DNA of 64,000 nt, taken from NCBI GenBank assembly GCA_050699955.1, contig JBOHGD010000017.1:17258-81257 (forward strand). The letters run 5' to 3'. Below the pieces are notes generated by a model. It saw only the letters and a program-made list of their open reading frames with translations. It made no database searches and had not been told where the DNA came from. Shown here one piece after another: positions 16,327 through 25,294 of the stretch (positions within the stretch are counted from its first letter, which is position 1; every line of letters begins with the position of its first letter). The position numbers were made by a program, and so were the translations under genes. This DNA is from GCA-003244245 sp050699955 (GTDB lineage Bacteria; Actinomycetota; Actinomycetes; Mycobacteriales; Pseudonocardiaceae).

Positions 16327-17664
16327 ATGGTCATTGATCCTGGGATGTGGGGGGAGCCCGAGATGCGGGCCGCGCTGGCGGTCCGTGACATGGGCGTGGT
16401 GTACCGCGCGCTGCGCGACACCGGGATCAGCCAACGGCAGATCGCTCAGCACACCGGGCAGTCCCAGTCCGAGGTGTCCGAGATCATCAAGGGCAGGGTG
16501 GTCAAGGACTACGCGGTGCTGGAGCGCATCGCCGAAGGCCTCGGCATCCCCCGGGAGTACATGGGCCTGAGCCACAGCGCAACCAGCGTCGACGGCGGTT
16601 ACCGTGGAGTAGTCACGGTCGCCGAGTCCGAAGAGGCTGAGGACATGCTGCGCCGCCACCTGCTGGCCCTCGGCGGGGTCGCCCTGACCGGCGCCGCCGT
16701 CACCAAACTCGGTGCGCTGCTCGCCGAGCTGCCCGGACCATCGCCAGTGCCGCTGCCGTCGCGGCTCAGCCAGGCCCACGTGACGCAGGTTCGGGACCTG
16801 ACCCGGCGGCTCGGGCGAGGCGACGCTGTCGACGCCGACCCCGAGGTGTGCTACGCGGCTGCCATGTGGGCGACCCGGTTACTTGAGGTGCCTGGCGCCG
16901 ATCCGGTGCGGCGCGCCTTGTTGGTCGCGGTGGCCGAGTTGCACAGTGAAGCCGGGTGGTCGGCATGGGAGGCCGGACTGTATCGCCGCGCCCTCTACCA
17001 CTTCGCCCACACCCTGGAACAGGCCATCGAGGCCGACGACGCCTATCTGCAGGCCCTCGCCCTCAGGCACGCCGGACTGGCCAACGTGGAACACGGACAC
17101 CCCGACGACGGACTCAAGATGCTGCAGTGCGCGCAGGCCACGGCGTGGGACATTCCGCCGGACGACGAGCGCGCGGTAGTGGTCGGAGTCAGCGGCCGGG
17201 CCGCTGTCGAAGCAGTCGCCCTGCAGGAATCCGCGACTGCCCTTGCCTGCCTGGGGAAGCTGGACGGCGCTGTCACCGCACTGGCCAAGGGCCGGGGGAT
17301 ATGGACACCCACGGGCACCGACCCCTTCGGTGACATGGACCGACCCGCCGCGCGGCTGGAACTGGCCCGAGGACGGCTCGACGTCGCCGAGTCGCTCGCT
17401 GCCGCGTCGATGCGCCGCTGGCCGGGCCGCAAGCAGGTCAGCCGCACCATGACCGCGATCGTGCAGGCCACCATTCACATCACGGCCGGGGAGCCGCGCG
17501 GGCTGCAGCTAGCCCACACCGCCATCACCGACACCGCCAAGCTGTCCAGTGTGCGCATCCGCCGACAGCTCCAGCCACTCGCCGACACACTGGACACCCG
17601 ACGCAGCAGCGACGCCCGGGACCTGGCCCGGATGGCCCGGCAGGTCGCCACGGTCAGGGTGTAA
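16327..17664 (+). CDS. XRE-family regulator with TPR-like C-terminal domain
   Basis: 445 residues. The HTH lies at about 20-75 (LRDTGISQRQIAQHTGQSQSEVSEIIKG), a hydrophobic linker (LLALGGVALTGAAV) follows, then helical repeats to the end. This is the large actinomycete class whose TPR part senses a peptide or small ligand. ATG 16327 is taken because the HTH begins about 15 residues later; upstream frame to 16108 is antisense to the neighbouring gene. Divergent from the ImmA operon. Confidence 0.85.
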   Translation: MVIDPGMWGEPEMRAALAVRDMGVVYRALRDTGISQRQIAQHTGQSQSEVSEIIKGRVVKDYAVLERIAEGLGIPREYMGLSHSATSVDGGYRGVVTVAESEEAEDMLRRHLLALGGVALTGAAVTKLGALLAELPGPSPVPLPSRLSQAHVTQVRDLTRRLGRGDAVDADPEVCYAAAMWATRLLEVPGADPVRRALLVAVAELHSEAGWSAWEAGLYRRALYHFAHTLEQAIEADDAYLQALALRHAGLANVEHGHPDDGLKMLQCAQATAWDIPPDDERAVVVGVSGRAAVEAVALQESATALACLGKLDGAVTALAKGRGIWTPTGTDPFGDMDRPAARLELARGRLDVAESLAAASMRRWPGRKQVSRTMTAIVQATIHITAGEPRGLQLAHTAITDTAKLSSVRIRRQLQPLADTLDTRRSSDARDLARMARQVATVRV

Positions 17665-17687
17665 GCCACCCTGACCTATTTTGTTAC

Positions 17688-18488
17688 TTATGTACTTGAC
17701 AACAGCCCGAGACTCTCGCTCACCTGAGTAGCTGCATCGTCGGCGCGTGCGTACACAACGAACGTGTATTTTTCTAGCAAATTGAGGTGCTTTTCGGCGC
17801 TCGACGTGCATCCGAGCTTTCCGAAGTCGTAGAGCGTCAGGAAACTTCTGATATCCTGCTCCCGAACGTTGTCTATCCTGAATAACAGATCATTCACGCG
17901 TCGTGCGTTTGCTAAGTCGGCACCAGCTAGGCTTACTCGCTCCATGAGAGTCGTAAAGCCGTTAACGTAACGATAGTCGAAGTGCATCTTTGCGAGTGCG
18001 CCGCGAAGATCGACTTCATACTCGACATCCTTCTCAATGGACCGCCCCGGAGGAACGGCAATCCGGTTGAATAGTATGTCGTTGACAACCTCTGTTAGGT
18101 CGGGGCTGCTTGATCCTGCAGTGGTGACTAACTCGTTAAAGAGCTCCCGCGTGACCCTGTCTAGATCATCATCAGACGAGGGTTCCACAAAGAGCAATCC
18201 GCGACGTTCAATACGGTAATTATCGAGTGAGCGACGGTGCAGGGCGTCGATGGCTTCATGGAATGAACCCGCTTCCATGTGGTGACGAAGGTATGAAATC
18301 CACTCCTTGAGGGTGTCAGCACTAGCAACGACACCCTTGGCGCGGCGGCCATCGAAAGTGCCCGCATCGGTCTCCCCAATGAATTGCGCAGATCCCCCGT
18401 GGTCGCCGTACAGGATCACACCAACATTTCGAGGCTCGTCCCGAAAGATGTCTGATATGTACTTAACCAGATACCATTCAGTCCCCAC
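17688..18488 (-). CDS. DUF3037-like protein
   Basis: 266 residues; the N-terminus EWYLVKYISDIFRDEPRNVGVILYG fits DUF3037 (a Y.V.RY.PD....E..NVGV pattern). Longer than the usual ~120-residue family, with an extra C-terminal helical region. Second cistron, 38 bp after the HipA-like kinase gene, an arrangement seen repeatedly for DUF3037. AT-richer than core genes. Function unknown. Confidence 0.65.
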   Translation of the reverse strand: MGTEWYLVKYISDIFRDEPRNVGVILYGDHGGSAQFIGETDAGTFDGRRAKGVVASADTLKEWISYLRHHMEAGSFHEAIDALHRRSLDNYRIERRGLLFVEPSSDDDLDRVTRELFNELVTTAGSSSPDLTEVVNDILFNRIAVPPGRSIEKDVEYEVDLRGALAKMHFDYRYVNGFTTLMERVSLAGADLANARRVNDLLFRIDNVREQDIRSFLTLYDFGKLGCTSSAEKHLNLLEKYTFVVYARADDAATQVSESLGLLSST

Positions 18489-18526
18489 TTGGCACCTCCT
18501 CGGGTTGGAATGGCCACTCCGAGACC

Positions 18527-19261
18527 TTAGGTATATTCGCTTGCGGTCCTACTTATGTAGTTGCATATTCGATGTTTCCTGTACTCCAATAAGGCCACAA
18601 GAACCTCTGCTGCGGCCCTATCGAGCAAGGAAGTATGGAGGCACTCAAAGACGGCTCGTTGAATTTCGAGAGTGGTTATTGCGGATATGCGGTCGCACCA
18701 TAAGGAAATATATGAAGAGTCTAGAAGATGAGGTGGCAGTGAGTGAGCTTTGATCTCATCGTCCCGTACTTTATGAAGTGTTTGAACGATATCGGCAGTT
18801 GACGTTCTCCCCAGCAGAGCGAGGTCGTGGTCGTAAGCTGCCACTCCAAGCTTCGGCAGGTAAGCGAGGTTCTCCTCGTGTCGATCGCTATTCATTACCC
18901 ACTGATCGAACGCTATAATTCCAGTTGCTTCCCAGGGGCGTTCCATAGCGAGTTTGTTGACCAAGGCAGGTGGTGGGCGGTCACCGCGATCGCTGAATCC
19001 CATCGAGACGTATCCATATTTATCGGAACCGAGGGCGATCAAAGTGCCTGGGGGGACAGGCACTCCGGCGACACGTCCAAGCGCACTGGCGATGTGGTCG
19101 TTGACGACGCCGTGGGGTCTATCGGCCGTGTTAAGTCGTGCGTACGCTTGGAGACGTACCCCGCTCACCCCGCCAGAGCCACCGACCTCGGCGCCAGCGA
19201 ATGTCACACCAAAGTAGCCAAGGCCACCTGGAGGCAGGCTCCCGCCAGGCCTCATCACCAC
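18527..19261 (-). CDS. HipA-like kinase domain protein
   Basis: 244 residues. FDQWVMNSDRHEENLAY (about residues 117-133) carries the catalytic Asp and the N of a HipA/PI3K-like kinase, and AAYDHDLALLG supplies the metal-binding Asp. The N-terminal HipA domain is missing, as in the stand-alone HipA-like kinases coupled to DUF3037. HipA proteins phosphorylate tRNA synthetases or ribosomal factors; the target here is unknown. A toxin-like or defence role is inference. Confidence 0.75.
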   Translation of the reverse strand: MVMRPGGSLPPGGLGYFGVTFAGAEVGGSGGVSGVRLQAYARLNTADRPHGVVNDHIASALGRVAGVPVPPGTLIALGSDKYGYVSMGFSDRGDRPPPALVNKLAMERPWEATGIIAFDQWVMNSDRHEENLAYLPKLGVAAYDHDLALLGRTSTADIVQTLHKVRDDEIKAHSLPPHLLDSSYISLWCDRISAITTLEIQRAVFECLHTSLLDRAAAEVLVALLEYRKHRICNYISRTASEYT

Positions 19262-19289
19262 CTCCGTAGGGTCAAGGGTTACAGGACTT

Positions 19290-19733
19290 GTAGGTAATCC
19301 TTCAGGAAGGCGCCTCCAGATCCAACACAGGACACAGGCCGGTACCGACCTTCGAGTGAAGGTGCCAGGTCAGTGTGACACTCGCCGGTGGAGAGCAACC
19401 CTTGCCTGCCGCAGCACCGTCGGGTCGACAGGCCGTTGGGGCTGTTACCCGGGGGTGCGGGTCCGCTAGTCATCGGGACGATGAGCGACACGGGCAGATC
19501 AGGGGGCTGCCAGCCGACAGTGTGTTACCGGGGTCTGAGCCTGTGGGTGGTCCTCGGTAACTCGGTTGCCACCGCTACGCCGGTGGCCCGATGAGTCAGT
19601 TGGGGTAACCAAAGATCATCCGTGGGGGCAAACCCGGCTGAGACACCCAGCTCACCACGCTGACCTGCACAAAGAGTTTCGCAGAAGTCCACTAGGAGAG
19701 TCCACGCGGCCACCTCCACCGGAGACGTGCGGG
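19290..19733 (+). mobile_element. Group II intron 5'-domain-like fragment
   Basis: 444 bp without a gene. Runs such as CTTCGAGTGAAGGTGCCAGG, GTGACACTCGCCGGTGGAG and GCAAACCCGGCTGAGACACC resemble the structured 5' half (domains I-III) of actinomycete group II introns. No reverse transcriptase frame and no clear domain V are present, so it would be a deleted intron abutting the 3' end of sigC. Judged from remembered intron sequence only; a covariance-model search is decisive. Confidence 0.4.
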
Positions 19734-20327
19734 TCAGGGGCCGGTGGCGGTTCGGCCGGATAGCCCGGGAGCGTTCATGGCACGGACGAGATCCTCCCTG
19801 GCCCGGGCCACCCGGGAGCGGATGGTGCCGACCGGGCATCCACAGACGTCGGCGGCCTCCGCATAGCTGAGGTCCAGCACCTGAGTGAGGACGAATGCGT
19901 CGCGGCGGTCGGGCTCCAGACCGGCCACCAACTCGCGAAGCAGCACGGCTTCGTCGAACCCGGATCGCCGGTGCGCCGGGCTCCCGGTCGCGACGGCGTC
20001 CCAGTCCTCGACCACGGTGGTACGCGGCTGGGCGACCGCCCTGCGGACGTGGTCGGCGGCCACCCGCCGGGCGATGGAGAGCAGCCAGGTGCGGGCCGAG
20101 GAGCGGCCCGCGAAGCGCCGCAGCGACGTCAGCGCCCGCAGGTAGGTCTCCTGGGTGAGATCCTCGACCTGCTCCCGATCCGACCGGTGGGTCAGGAAAC
20201 GGTGCACGTCGCGCTGGGTGGCGCGGATGAAGGCCGCCAGGGCGGCGCGGTCGCCCGCACCGGCCGCGAGCGCCAGCGCGGTGGTGTCCGCATCATCTGA
20301 TCGGGTGTCACCCATATGGGTAGACAA
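19734..20327 (-). CDS. sigC: ECF RNA polymerase sigma factor, SigC-like
   Basis: 197 residues. Region 2 (ATQRDVHRFL...DREQVEDLTQETYLRAL) and region 4 (LTQVLDLSYAEAADVCGCPVGTIRSRVARAR) are complete and closest to mycobacterial SigC in my memory, including CGCPVGTIRSRVARAR. SigC is linked to copper/metal homeostasis in mycobacteria. Divergent from a zf-HC2 membrane protein that could be its regulator; about 55 bp separate the two starts. A stop-proximal GC-rich tail is unconserved. Confidence 0.8.
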   Translation of the reverse strand: MSTHMGDTRSDDADTTALALAAGAGDRAALAAFIRATQRDVHRFLTHRSDREQVEDLTQETYLRALTSLRRFAGRSSARTWLLSIARRVAADHVRRAVAQPRTTVVEDWDAVATGSPAHRRSGFDEAVLLRELVAGLEPDRRDAFVLTQVLDLSYAEAADVCGCPVGTIRSRVARAREDLVRAMNAPGLSGRTATGP

Positions 20328-20382
20328 CCAGATAACCGGCGCCCCGGGAACCCCGCAGGTCCAGCGGACGACTACTTGCCAC

Positions 20383-21144
20383 GTGGATTGCTCACAATGG
20401 CGGGAGGCGCTCTCAGCCCGCTTGGACGGCGCGGAGAGCGCGGCCGAACGGGATGCGATCGACGCGCATCTCGACAGGTGCGCCGGCTGCCGTCAGTTCG
20501 CCGATGACGCCGCCCGCGTGACCCGGCTCGCCCGCACCGGCGTCGCCGTCGACGTACCCGACATGGTCGACGCAGTCCTGGCCGCCGCTCCCCGCTCGCA
20601 CCGTCCCCGCCGGGTGAGCGCGCTGCGAATGCTGCTCGGGGTGGTCGGCCTCGCCCAGCTCGCGGTCGCCTTCGACTGGATGCTCGCCGCTCGTACCGGC
20701 ATGGCCGCCGACGGGATCCAGCTGGAAGGCGCCTCGCTCCAGCACTTCGCGCACGAGAGCGCGGCCTGGAACCTCGCACTCGGAGTCGGCTTCTGCTGGG
20801 TCGCCTGGCGCTCGTCGCGGACCTCGGGTGTGGTGCCCACGCTCGCGACCTTCGTGGTGGTGCTCACCGCGCTCGTCGTGGTCGACGCCGTGACCGGGCA
20901 CGTCGATACCAGCCGGTGGCTGATGCACGGCCTGGTCATGCTTGGCCTGGTGCTGGTGATCGCGCTGGACCGGCAACGGCCCCCGTCCGGGGGCATCGTG
21001 CCCGGTGGCACCGGCTGGATACGACGCTGGTCGAGCTCACCGAAACCGGATCCCTCGACCGACGCGGTGGCTGACCACCTTCCGCGTCTGCGGCCGACCG
21101 TCGAGCACGACGGTGGCGCGGTGGCGCAGCGAAGGATCGCCTGA
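20383..21144 (+). CDS. zf-HC2 domain integral membrane protein (putative anti-sigma factor)
   Basis: 253 residues. The N-terminal zinc-finger HxxxC...CxxC (DCSQWREALSARLDG ... HLDRCAGCRQF) is the anti-sigma ZAS signature. Four or so hydrophobic segments follow (LLGVVGLAQLAVAFDWML, FVVVLTALVVVDAV and others) and a disordered C-terminus. GTG 20383 places the first Cys at residue 3 as usual. Divergence from sigC suggests it tethers or senses for that factor, although anti-sigmas are more often downstream and co-directional. Confidence 0.7.
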   Translation: MDCSQWREALSARLDGAESAAERDAIDAHLDRCAGCRQFADDAARVTRLARTGVAVDVPDMVDAVLAAAPRSHRPRRVSALRMLLGVVGLAQLAVAFDWMLAARTGMAADGIQLEGASLQHFAHESAAWNLALGVGFCWVAWRSSRTSGVVPTLATFVVVLTALVVVDAVTGHVDTSRWLMHGLVMLGLVLVIALDRQRPPSGGIVPGGTGWIRRWSSSPKPDPSTDAVADHLPRLRPTVEHDGGAVAQRRIA

Positions 21145-21166
21145 CTGACCCGGCCTGGGCCCGGCG

Positions 21167-22228
21167 CTAGTCGAGACCCTCGAACGCATCGTCGAGTGGT
21201 GAGTCGAGCGACGGGACACCGATCTGGGTCCGGGTGTTGACGGCCCGGCCCTGTACGGCGGCGTTGTTGTGCTCGACGCGCTGAGCCAGGGCCTGCTGGC
21301 CGGCCTGGACACGGACCGGATCGCCCCGCCACGCGGCCAGCGCCGGGTCCACCAGCGCCCGCCCGAATGAGAAGGTGAGCGGCCAGGGGGCGTCCTTGCG
21401 CGCCGTGGCCGCCAGGTTCTCGGTGGCCGTGACCGGGCTCTGCGCACCCGAGAGGAAGGCGACCCCGGCCAGCTCGGCGCTGACCACCAACTGCAGCGCG
21501 CGCACCGTGCGATCGGCCACCTCGTCGGGGTCCGGGTGGCACCCGGACGACATCCCGGCCAGCACCATGGCCGGTGTGAGCACGACCCCTGAGATGTCCA
21601 CACCCGCGTCGTGTAGTTCCCGCATCACCAGCAGCAGCGCCACCGACGTCACGTCGGCGCAGGTCCGGATGGTGTGGGCGCCGTCGGCGAGCACGTCGGG
21701 CTCGATGATCGGAACGACCCCGGTCTCCTGGCACAACGCGGCATAGCGGGCAAGGGCGTGTGCATTGGCCCGCAGCGCCCGTTCGGTGGGCAGTCCCTCG
21801 TCGATCCTGATCACCGCGCGCCAGGTGGCGAAGCGCGCTCCGCGCTCGCCGTAGCCGGTGAGCCGCTTGCGCAGGTTGTCCAGCCCCTCGGTGACGGTCT
21901 CGCCCGGCGCACCGGCCAGTGGTGTGGTTCCGGTGTCGACCCTGATGCCGGGCAGCATTCCCAGCTCGGTGACGGCCTGGGGGAACGGGACGCCGTTGTC
22001 CAGCCGCTGCCCGAACGTCTCGTCGGACAGGAGCACCCCACTGATGCCGCGGTGCAGCTCCGGTGTCGTCACCAGCATCTGACGGTAGGCGCGCCGGTTC
22101 TGCTCCGACGGGGGCACCCCGGCCTGCTCCAGCCGGGCCGACACGGTGCGGATGCTCTCGTCGGCGGCGAGGATGCCACGTCCACCCGACACCAGGTCCC
22201 GTGCGGTCCGGCCGAGCTGAGTGATCAT
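21167..22228 (-). CDS. Class I fructose-bisphosphate aldolase homologue lacking catalytic lysines
   Basis: 353 residues over the full class I aldolase length. GILAADES (Asp23) and PIIEPDVL (Glu176) are kept. However, the Schiff-base lysine position reads GVVLTPAM (Thr218 where the family has K in LLKPNM), the K107 position reads GIRVDTG (Thr99), and the K146 position reads WRAVIRI (Arg141). Positions are counted by hand. Without the Schiff-base Lys normal aldolase chemistry is not possible. The gene follows glpX on the same strand, 16 bp apart, so a sugar-phosphate role remains likely by context. Confidence 0.8.
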   Translation of the reverse strand: MITQLGRTARDLVSGGRGILAADESIRTVSARLEQAGVPPSEQNRRAYRQMLVTTPELHRGISGVLLSDETFGQRLDNGVPFPQAVTELGMLPGIRVDTGTTPLAGAPGETVTEGLDNLRKRLTGYGERGARFATWRAVIRIDEGLPTERALRANAHALARYAALCQETGVVPIIEPDVLADGAHTIRTCADVTSVALLLVMRELHDAGVDISGVVLTPAMVLAGMSSGCHPDPDEVADRTVRALQLVVSAELAGVAFLSGAQSPVTATENLAATARKDAPWPLTFSFGRALVDPALAAWRGDPVRVQAGQQALAQRVEHNNAAVQGRAVNTRTQIGVPSLDSPLDDAFEGLD

Positions 22229-22244
22229 GATCGCACTCCGGGCG

Positions 22245-23285
22245 CTACGCGTGGCGGTAGTCGACCTGGCTGTAGCGGTCCAGCCGGTCCAGCCGGTGGT
22301 TGCTGTGCACCTGCCGGACGGTTCCGCTGCGCGACCGCATCACCAGCGAGTCGGTTTCGGCGCGGTCACCCCGGTAGCGCACCCCGTGCAGCAGCTCGCC
22401 GTCGGTGATCCCGGTCATGACGAAGAACGAATCATTGCCACTGACCAGGTCCTCGGTCGTGAGGATGGCGTCGAGGTCCAGTTCGGCCTCCTCGGCACGC
22501 CGCACCTCCTCGTCGCTGCGGGGGGCGAGCTTGCCCTGCAGCACACCTCCGAGGCATTGGACGGCGCATGCGGTGATCACGCCCTCCGGCGTGCCGCCGA
22601 CCCCGAGCAGGAGGTCGACGCCCGTGTCGGGGGTGGCGGCCAGCACCGCCGCGGCGACGTCGCCGTCGGTGATGAACTTGATCCGTGCGCCGGTGCTGGT
22701 CACGCGGTGAGACAGCTCCTCGTGCCGCGGCCGGTCGAGCATGCAGACCGTGATGTCCTCCGGCGCGACCCCCTTCGCGCGGGCCAGCGCGGCGATGTTC
22801 TCCTCGGGGGACTGCCGGATGTCGACCACGTCGGCCGCCTCGGAGCTGGCCACCAGCTTGTCCATGTAGAACACGGCGGACGGGTCGTACATGGCACCGC
22901 GGGGAGCCACCGCCAGCACCGACACCGCGTTGGCCATGCCCTTCGCGGTGAGCGTGGTTCCGTCCACCGGATCCACCGCGACGTCGGTCTGGGTCCCGAT
23001 CCCGGTGCCGACCGCCTCGCCGTTGAAGAGCATCGGGGCGTCGTCCTTCTCGCCCTCGCCGATCACGACGACGCCGTCCATCGCGACGGTCACCATCATC
23101 GCCCGCATCGCCGCGACGGCGGCCGCGTCGGCGCCGTTCTTGTCGCGACGGCCGACCCACCGGCCCGCCGCCATCGCGGCGGCCTCCGTCACCCGCAGCA
23201 GATCCAGGGCCAGGTTGCGGTCCGGTTGGGGCCGTTCACCCGGGATTGCCTCCGCCGCTGCGGTCGCTTGAGCCATATCAGGCAC
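22245..23285 (-). CDS. glpX: Class II fructose-1,6-bisphosphatase
   Basis: 346 residues. GEGEKDDAPML and DPVDGTTLTAKG are the metal- and phosphate-binding motifs, and GVGGTPEGVITACAVQCLGG is the conserved C-terminal substrate site. It hydrolyses fructose-1,6-bisphosphate in gluconeogenesis and is the sole FBPase type of most actinobacteria. First gene of a two-gene operon with the aldolase homologue. Confidence 0.96.
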   Translation of the reverse strand: MPDMAQATAAAEAIPGERPQPDRNLALDLLRVTEAAAMAAGRWVGRRDKNGADAAAVAAMRAMMVTVAMDGVVVIGEGEKDDAPMLFNGEAVGTGIGTQTDVAVDPVDGTTLTAKGMANAVSVLAVAPRGAMYDPSAVFYMDKLVASSEAADVVDIRQSPEENIAALARAKGVAPEDITVCMLDRPRHEELSHRVTSTGARIKFITDGDVAAAVLAATPDTGVDLLLGVGGTPEGVITACAVQCLGGVLQGKLAPRSDEEVRRAEEAELDLDAILTTEDLVSGNDSFFVMTGITDGELLHGVRYRGDRAETDSLVMRSRSGTVRQVHSNHRLDRLDRYSQVDYRHA

Positions 23286-23379
23286 ATTAAGGTGACATGG
23301 CGATGCGCACCTCCCTCCGGGGGAGGATTCGCGGGGGGATGAACCCGGTACCGGCAGGCCCAGCCGCTAGCGTGATGCG

Positions 23380-24135
23380 GTGACCGATCGCGCCTACCGT
23401 TCCGTGGTTCATGTCGCGCTGGGCTTGTTCCGGGCCCTGGATCTGCGCCTCGACGTCGCCGGGCAGGAGCACATCCCGGCCACCGGTGGGGGTGTCGTGG
23501 TGATCAACCACACCGGATATCTCGACTTCGCTCTCGCTGGGACGCCGTTCTGGCACGTCCATCGCCGGTTGGTGCGTTTCATGGCCAAGCAGGAGGTGTT
23601 CACCAGCCGGAAGTCCGGGCCGCTGATGCGCGCCATGCACCACATCCCGGTCGACCGCGACGCGGGCGCGGCGTCCTTCCGCGCCGCGATCGAGGCGTTA
23701 AGGGCGGGCGAGCTGGTGGGTGTCTTCCCGGAGGCCACGATCAGCCGTAGCTTCTGCCTGAAGGAGTTCAAGTCCGGCGCTACCCGGATGGCGCGGATCG
23801 CAGGCGTTCCGCTGATCCCGGTGACGTTGTGGGGCAGCCAGCGGATCTGGACCAAGGGCCGCAAGCCGACGATCCGGGCAAGCAGGCACGTCACGATCAG
23901 CATCACGATCGGGGCGGCACTGCGGCCAGGGCGCGGTGAGCAGGCCGACGCCGAGCTCCTCGAGGTCATGAACAGCTTGCTCGACGAGACCCGCGCTCGT
24001 TATCCGGACCCCCCCGGCGACGACCCGTGGTGGCTGCCCGCGCATCTCGGCGGCACCGCCCCGACGCCCGAGCGGGCTGCCGAGCTCGACGCACAGGACA
24101 AGGCGGAGCGCGACGCCCGCCGAGGTCAGTCCTGA
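23380..24135 (+). CDS. 1-acyl-glycerol-3-phosphate acyltransferase (PlsC-like)
   Basis: 251 residues. NHTGYLDF is the HX4D catalytic motif and VFPEATISRSF the glycerol-phosphate-binding motif III. It transfers a fatty acyl group to lysophosphatidic acid at the membrane. The C-terminal ~40 residues are a charged tail. GTG start; divergent from glpX. The convergent neighbour is an acyl-ACP desaturase, consistent with a lipid role. Confidence 0.9.
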   Translation: MTDRAYRSVVHVALGLFRALDLRLDVAGQEHIPATGGGVVVINHTGYLDFALAGTPFWHVHRRLVRFMAKQEVFTSRKSGPLMRAMHHIPVDRDAGAASFRAAIEALRAGELVGVFPEATISRSFCLKEFKSGATRMARIAGVPLIPVTLWGSQRIWTKGRKPTIRASRHVTISITIGAALRPGRGEQADAELLEVMNSLLDETRARYPDPPGDDPWWLPAHLGGTAPTPERAAELDAQDKAERDARRGQS

Positions 24136-24151
24136 GGGAGTCGCTGCGCGG

Positions 24152-25084
24152 TCAGGCCCGTACCGCGGCCCTGGCTTCGGCCTGTGCCCGGCGTTCCTCG
24201 AAGCGCTTGGCCTGCGCGTCCAGTTGGCCGAGGAACTCGGCGAGTTCGGTGCGGGCCTGTTCGCCCTCTTCGTCGAGACCTTCCAGGTCGAACACCCGCC
24301 AATGCCGCAGCAGTGGCCAGATGACCTCGTCGTGGTGGATGCGCAGGTCGTAGATGCCGGCCTTGGCGATCCGGGTGGCCTTGCGGGCGAATCCGGGGAT
24401 GACCGCACCCGGCATCTCGAAATGAGCGACCTCGTCGGTAATGGCGCGCAGCGTGGGGCCGGGAGCGATCTCGAGGGCGGCTTTGACGAGGTTGCGATAG
24501 AAGACCATGTGGAGGTTCTCGTCGGTGGCGACCCGGGCGAGGAGTCGTTCGGCGATGGGGTCCCCGGCGTGGCGGCCGGTATTGCGATGCGAAATGCGGG
24601 TGGCGAGCTCCTGGAAGGCGACGTAGGCCAGAACGCGGATGGTGGGTTTGTCCCCTGTGTGGTAGCCGACCTGCATGACCTGCATGCGAGCCTGCTCGAG
24701 CTGGTCGGGATCGACGCCACGGGTGACCAGCAGGTAGTCGCGGATGCAGTAGGCGTGCCTGCCCTCTTCCGCGGTCCAGCGGTGTACCCAGGTGCCCCAG
24801 GCGCCGTCGCGGCCGAAGGTGCGTTCGATCTCGCGGTGATAGCTGGGCAGGTTGTCCTCGGTGAGGAGGTTGACCTCGAGGGCCGTGCGGGCCAGGGGAG
24901 ACAGCTGAGACTGGTCGGGATCCCAGGGTTGCCCACCGAGGTCGGCGTAGTCGCGGCCCTTGCTCCAGGGCACGTACTCGTGCGGCATCCAGTCCTTGGC
25001 CACGCCGAAGTGCCGGTTCAGGTTCTCGGTGACCACGGGTTCGAGGTCGTACAGCAGCCGGGTGCAGTCGGCGGTCGAGGTCAT
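24152..25084 (-). CDS. Soluble acyl-[ACP] desaturase
   Basis: 310 residues. The di-iron ligands are visible: the Glu of LLTEDNLPSY, EEGRH, the Glu of FQELATRISHRN, and DENLH. Such DesA-type enzymes insert a double bond into acyl-ACP using oxygen and a ferredoxin. The ATG at 25084 lies next to a strong inverted repeat (25115-25149), probably its operator. Confidence 0.93.
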   Translation of the reverse strand: MTSTADCTRLLYDLEPVVTENLNRHFGVAKDWMPHEYVPWSKGRDYADLGGQPWDPDQSQLSPLARTALEVNLLTEDNLPSYHREIERTFGRDGAWGTWVHRWTAEEGRHAYCIRDYLLVTRGVDPDQLEQARMQVMQVGYHTGDKPTIRVLAYVAFQELATRISHRNTGRHAGDPIAERLLARVATDENLHMVFYRNLVKAALEIAPGPTLRAITDEVAHFEMPGAVIPGFARKATRIAKAGIYDLRIHHDEVIWPLLRHWRVFDLEGLDEEGEQARTELAEFLGQLDAQAKRFEERRAQAEARAAVRA

Positions 25085-25114
25085 CGATCTGCTCCGTTAA
25101 GTCGTCGGCAAGGG

Positions 25115-25149
25115 AACCTACGCAACCGTAGCCTTCGCTAGCGTAGGTT
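25115..25149. promoter_or_regulatory. Inverted-repeat operator upstream of desaturase gene
   Basis: AACCTACGC at 25115-25123 and its exact complement GCGTAGGTT at 25141-25149, 17 bases apart. A second CGTAG at 25127-25131 pairs with the left arm as a smaller dyad, so three half-sites are present. About 30 bp upstream of the desaturase ATG; a TetR-type lipid regulator is the likely binder (inference). Confidence 0.65.
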
Positions 25150-25294
25150 GTCGCGATCGGTGCCCTCATCAGGCGATATAGCTGCAGGTTCGCCCTCCCG
25201 TGGTGGCCCGACCGGCCTGCGATCGGTGGCAGCCACGGCGCCGGGCACCAGGGGCCGTGCTCCCCGGTCCTGGCCGATCAGGCACTCTGTAGGT

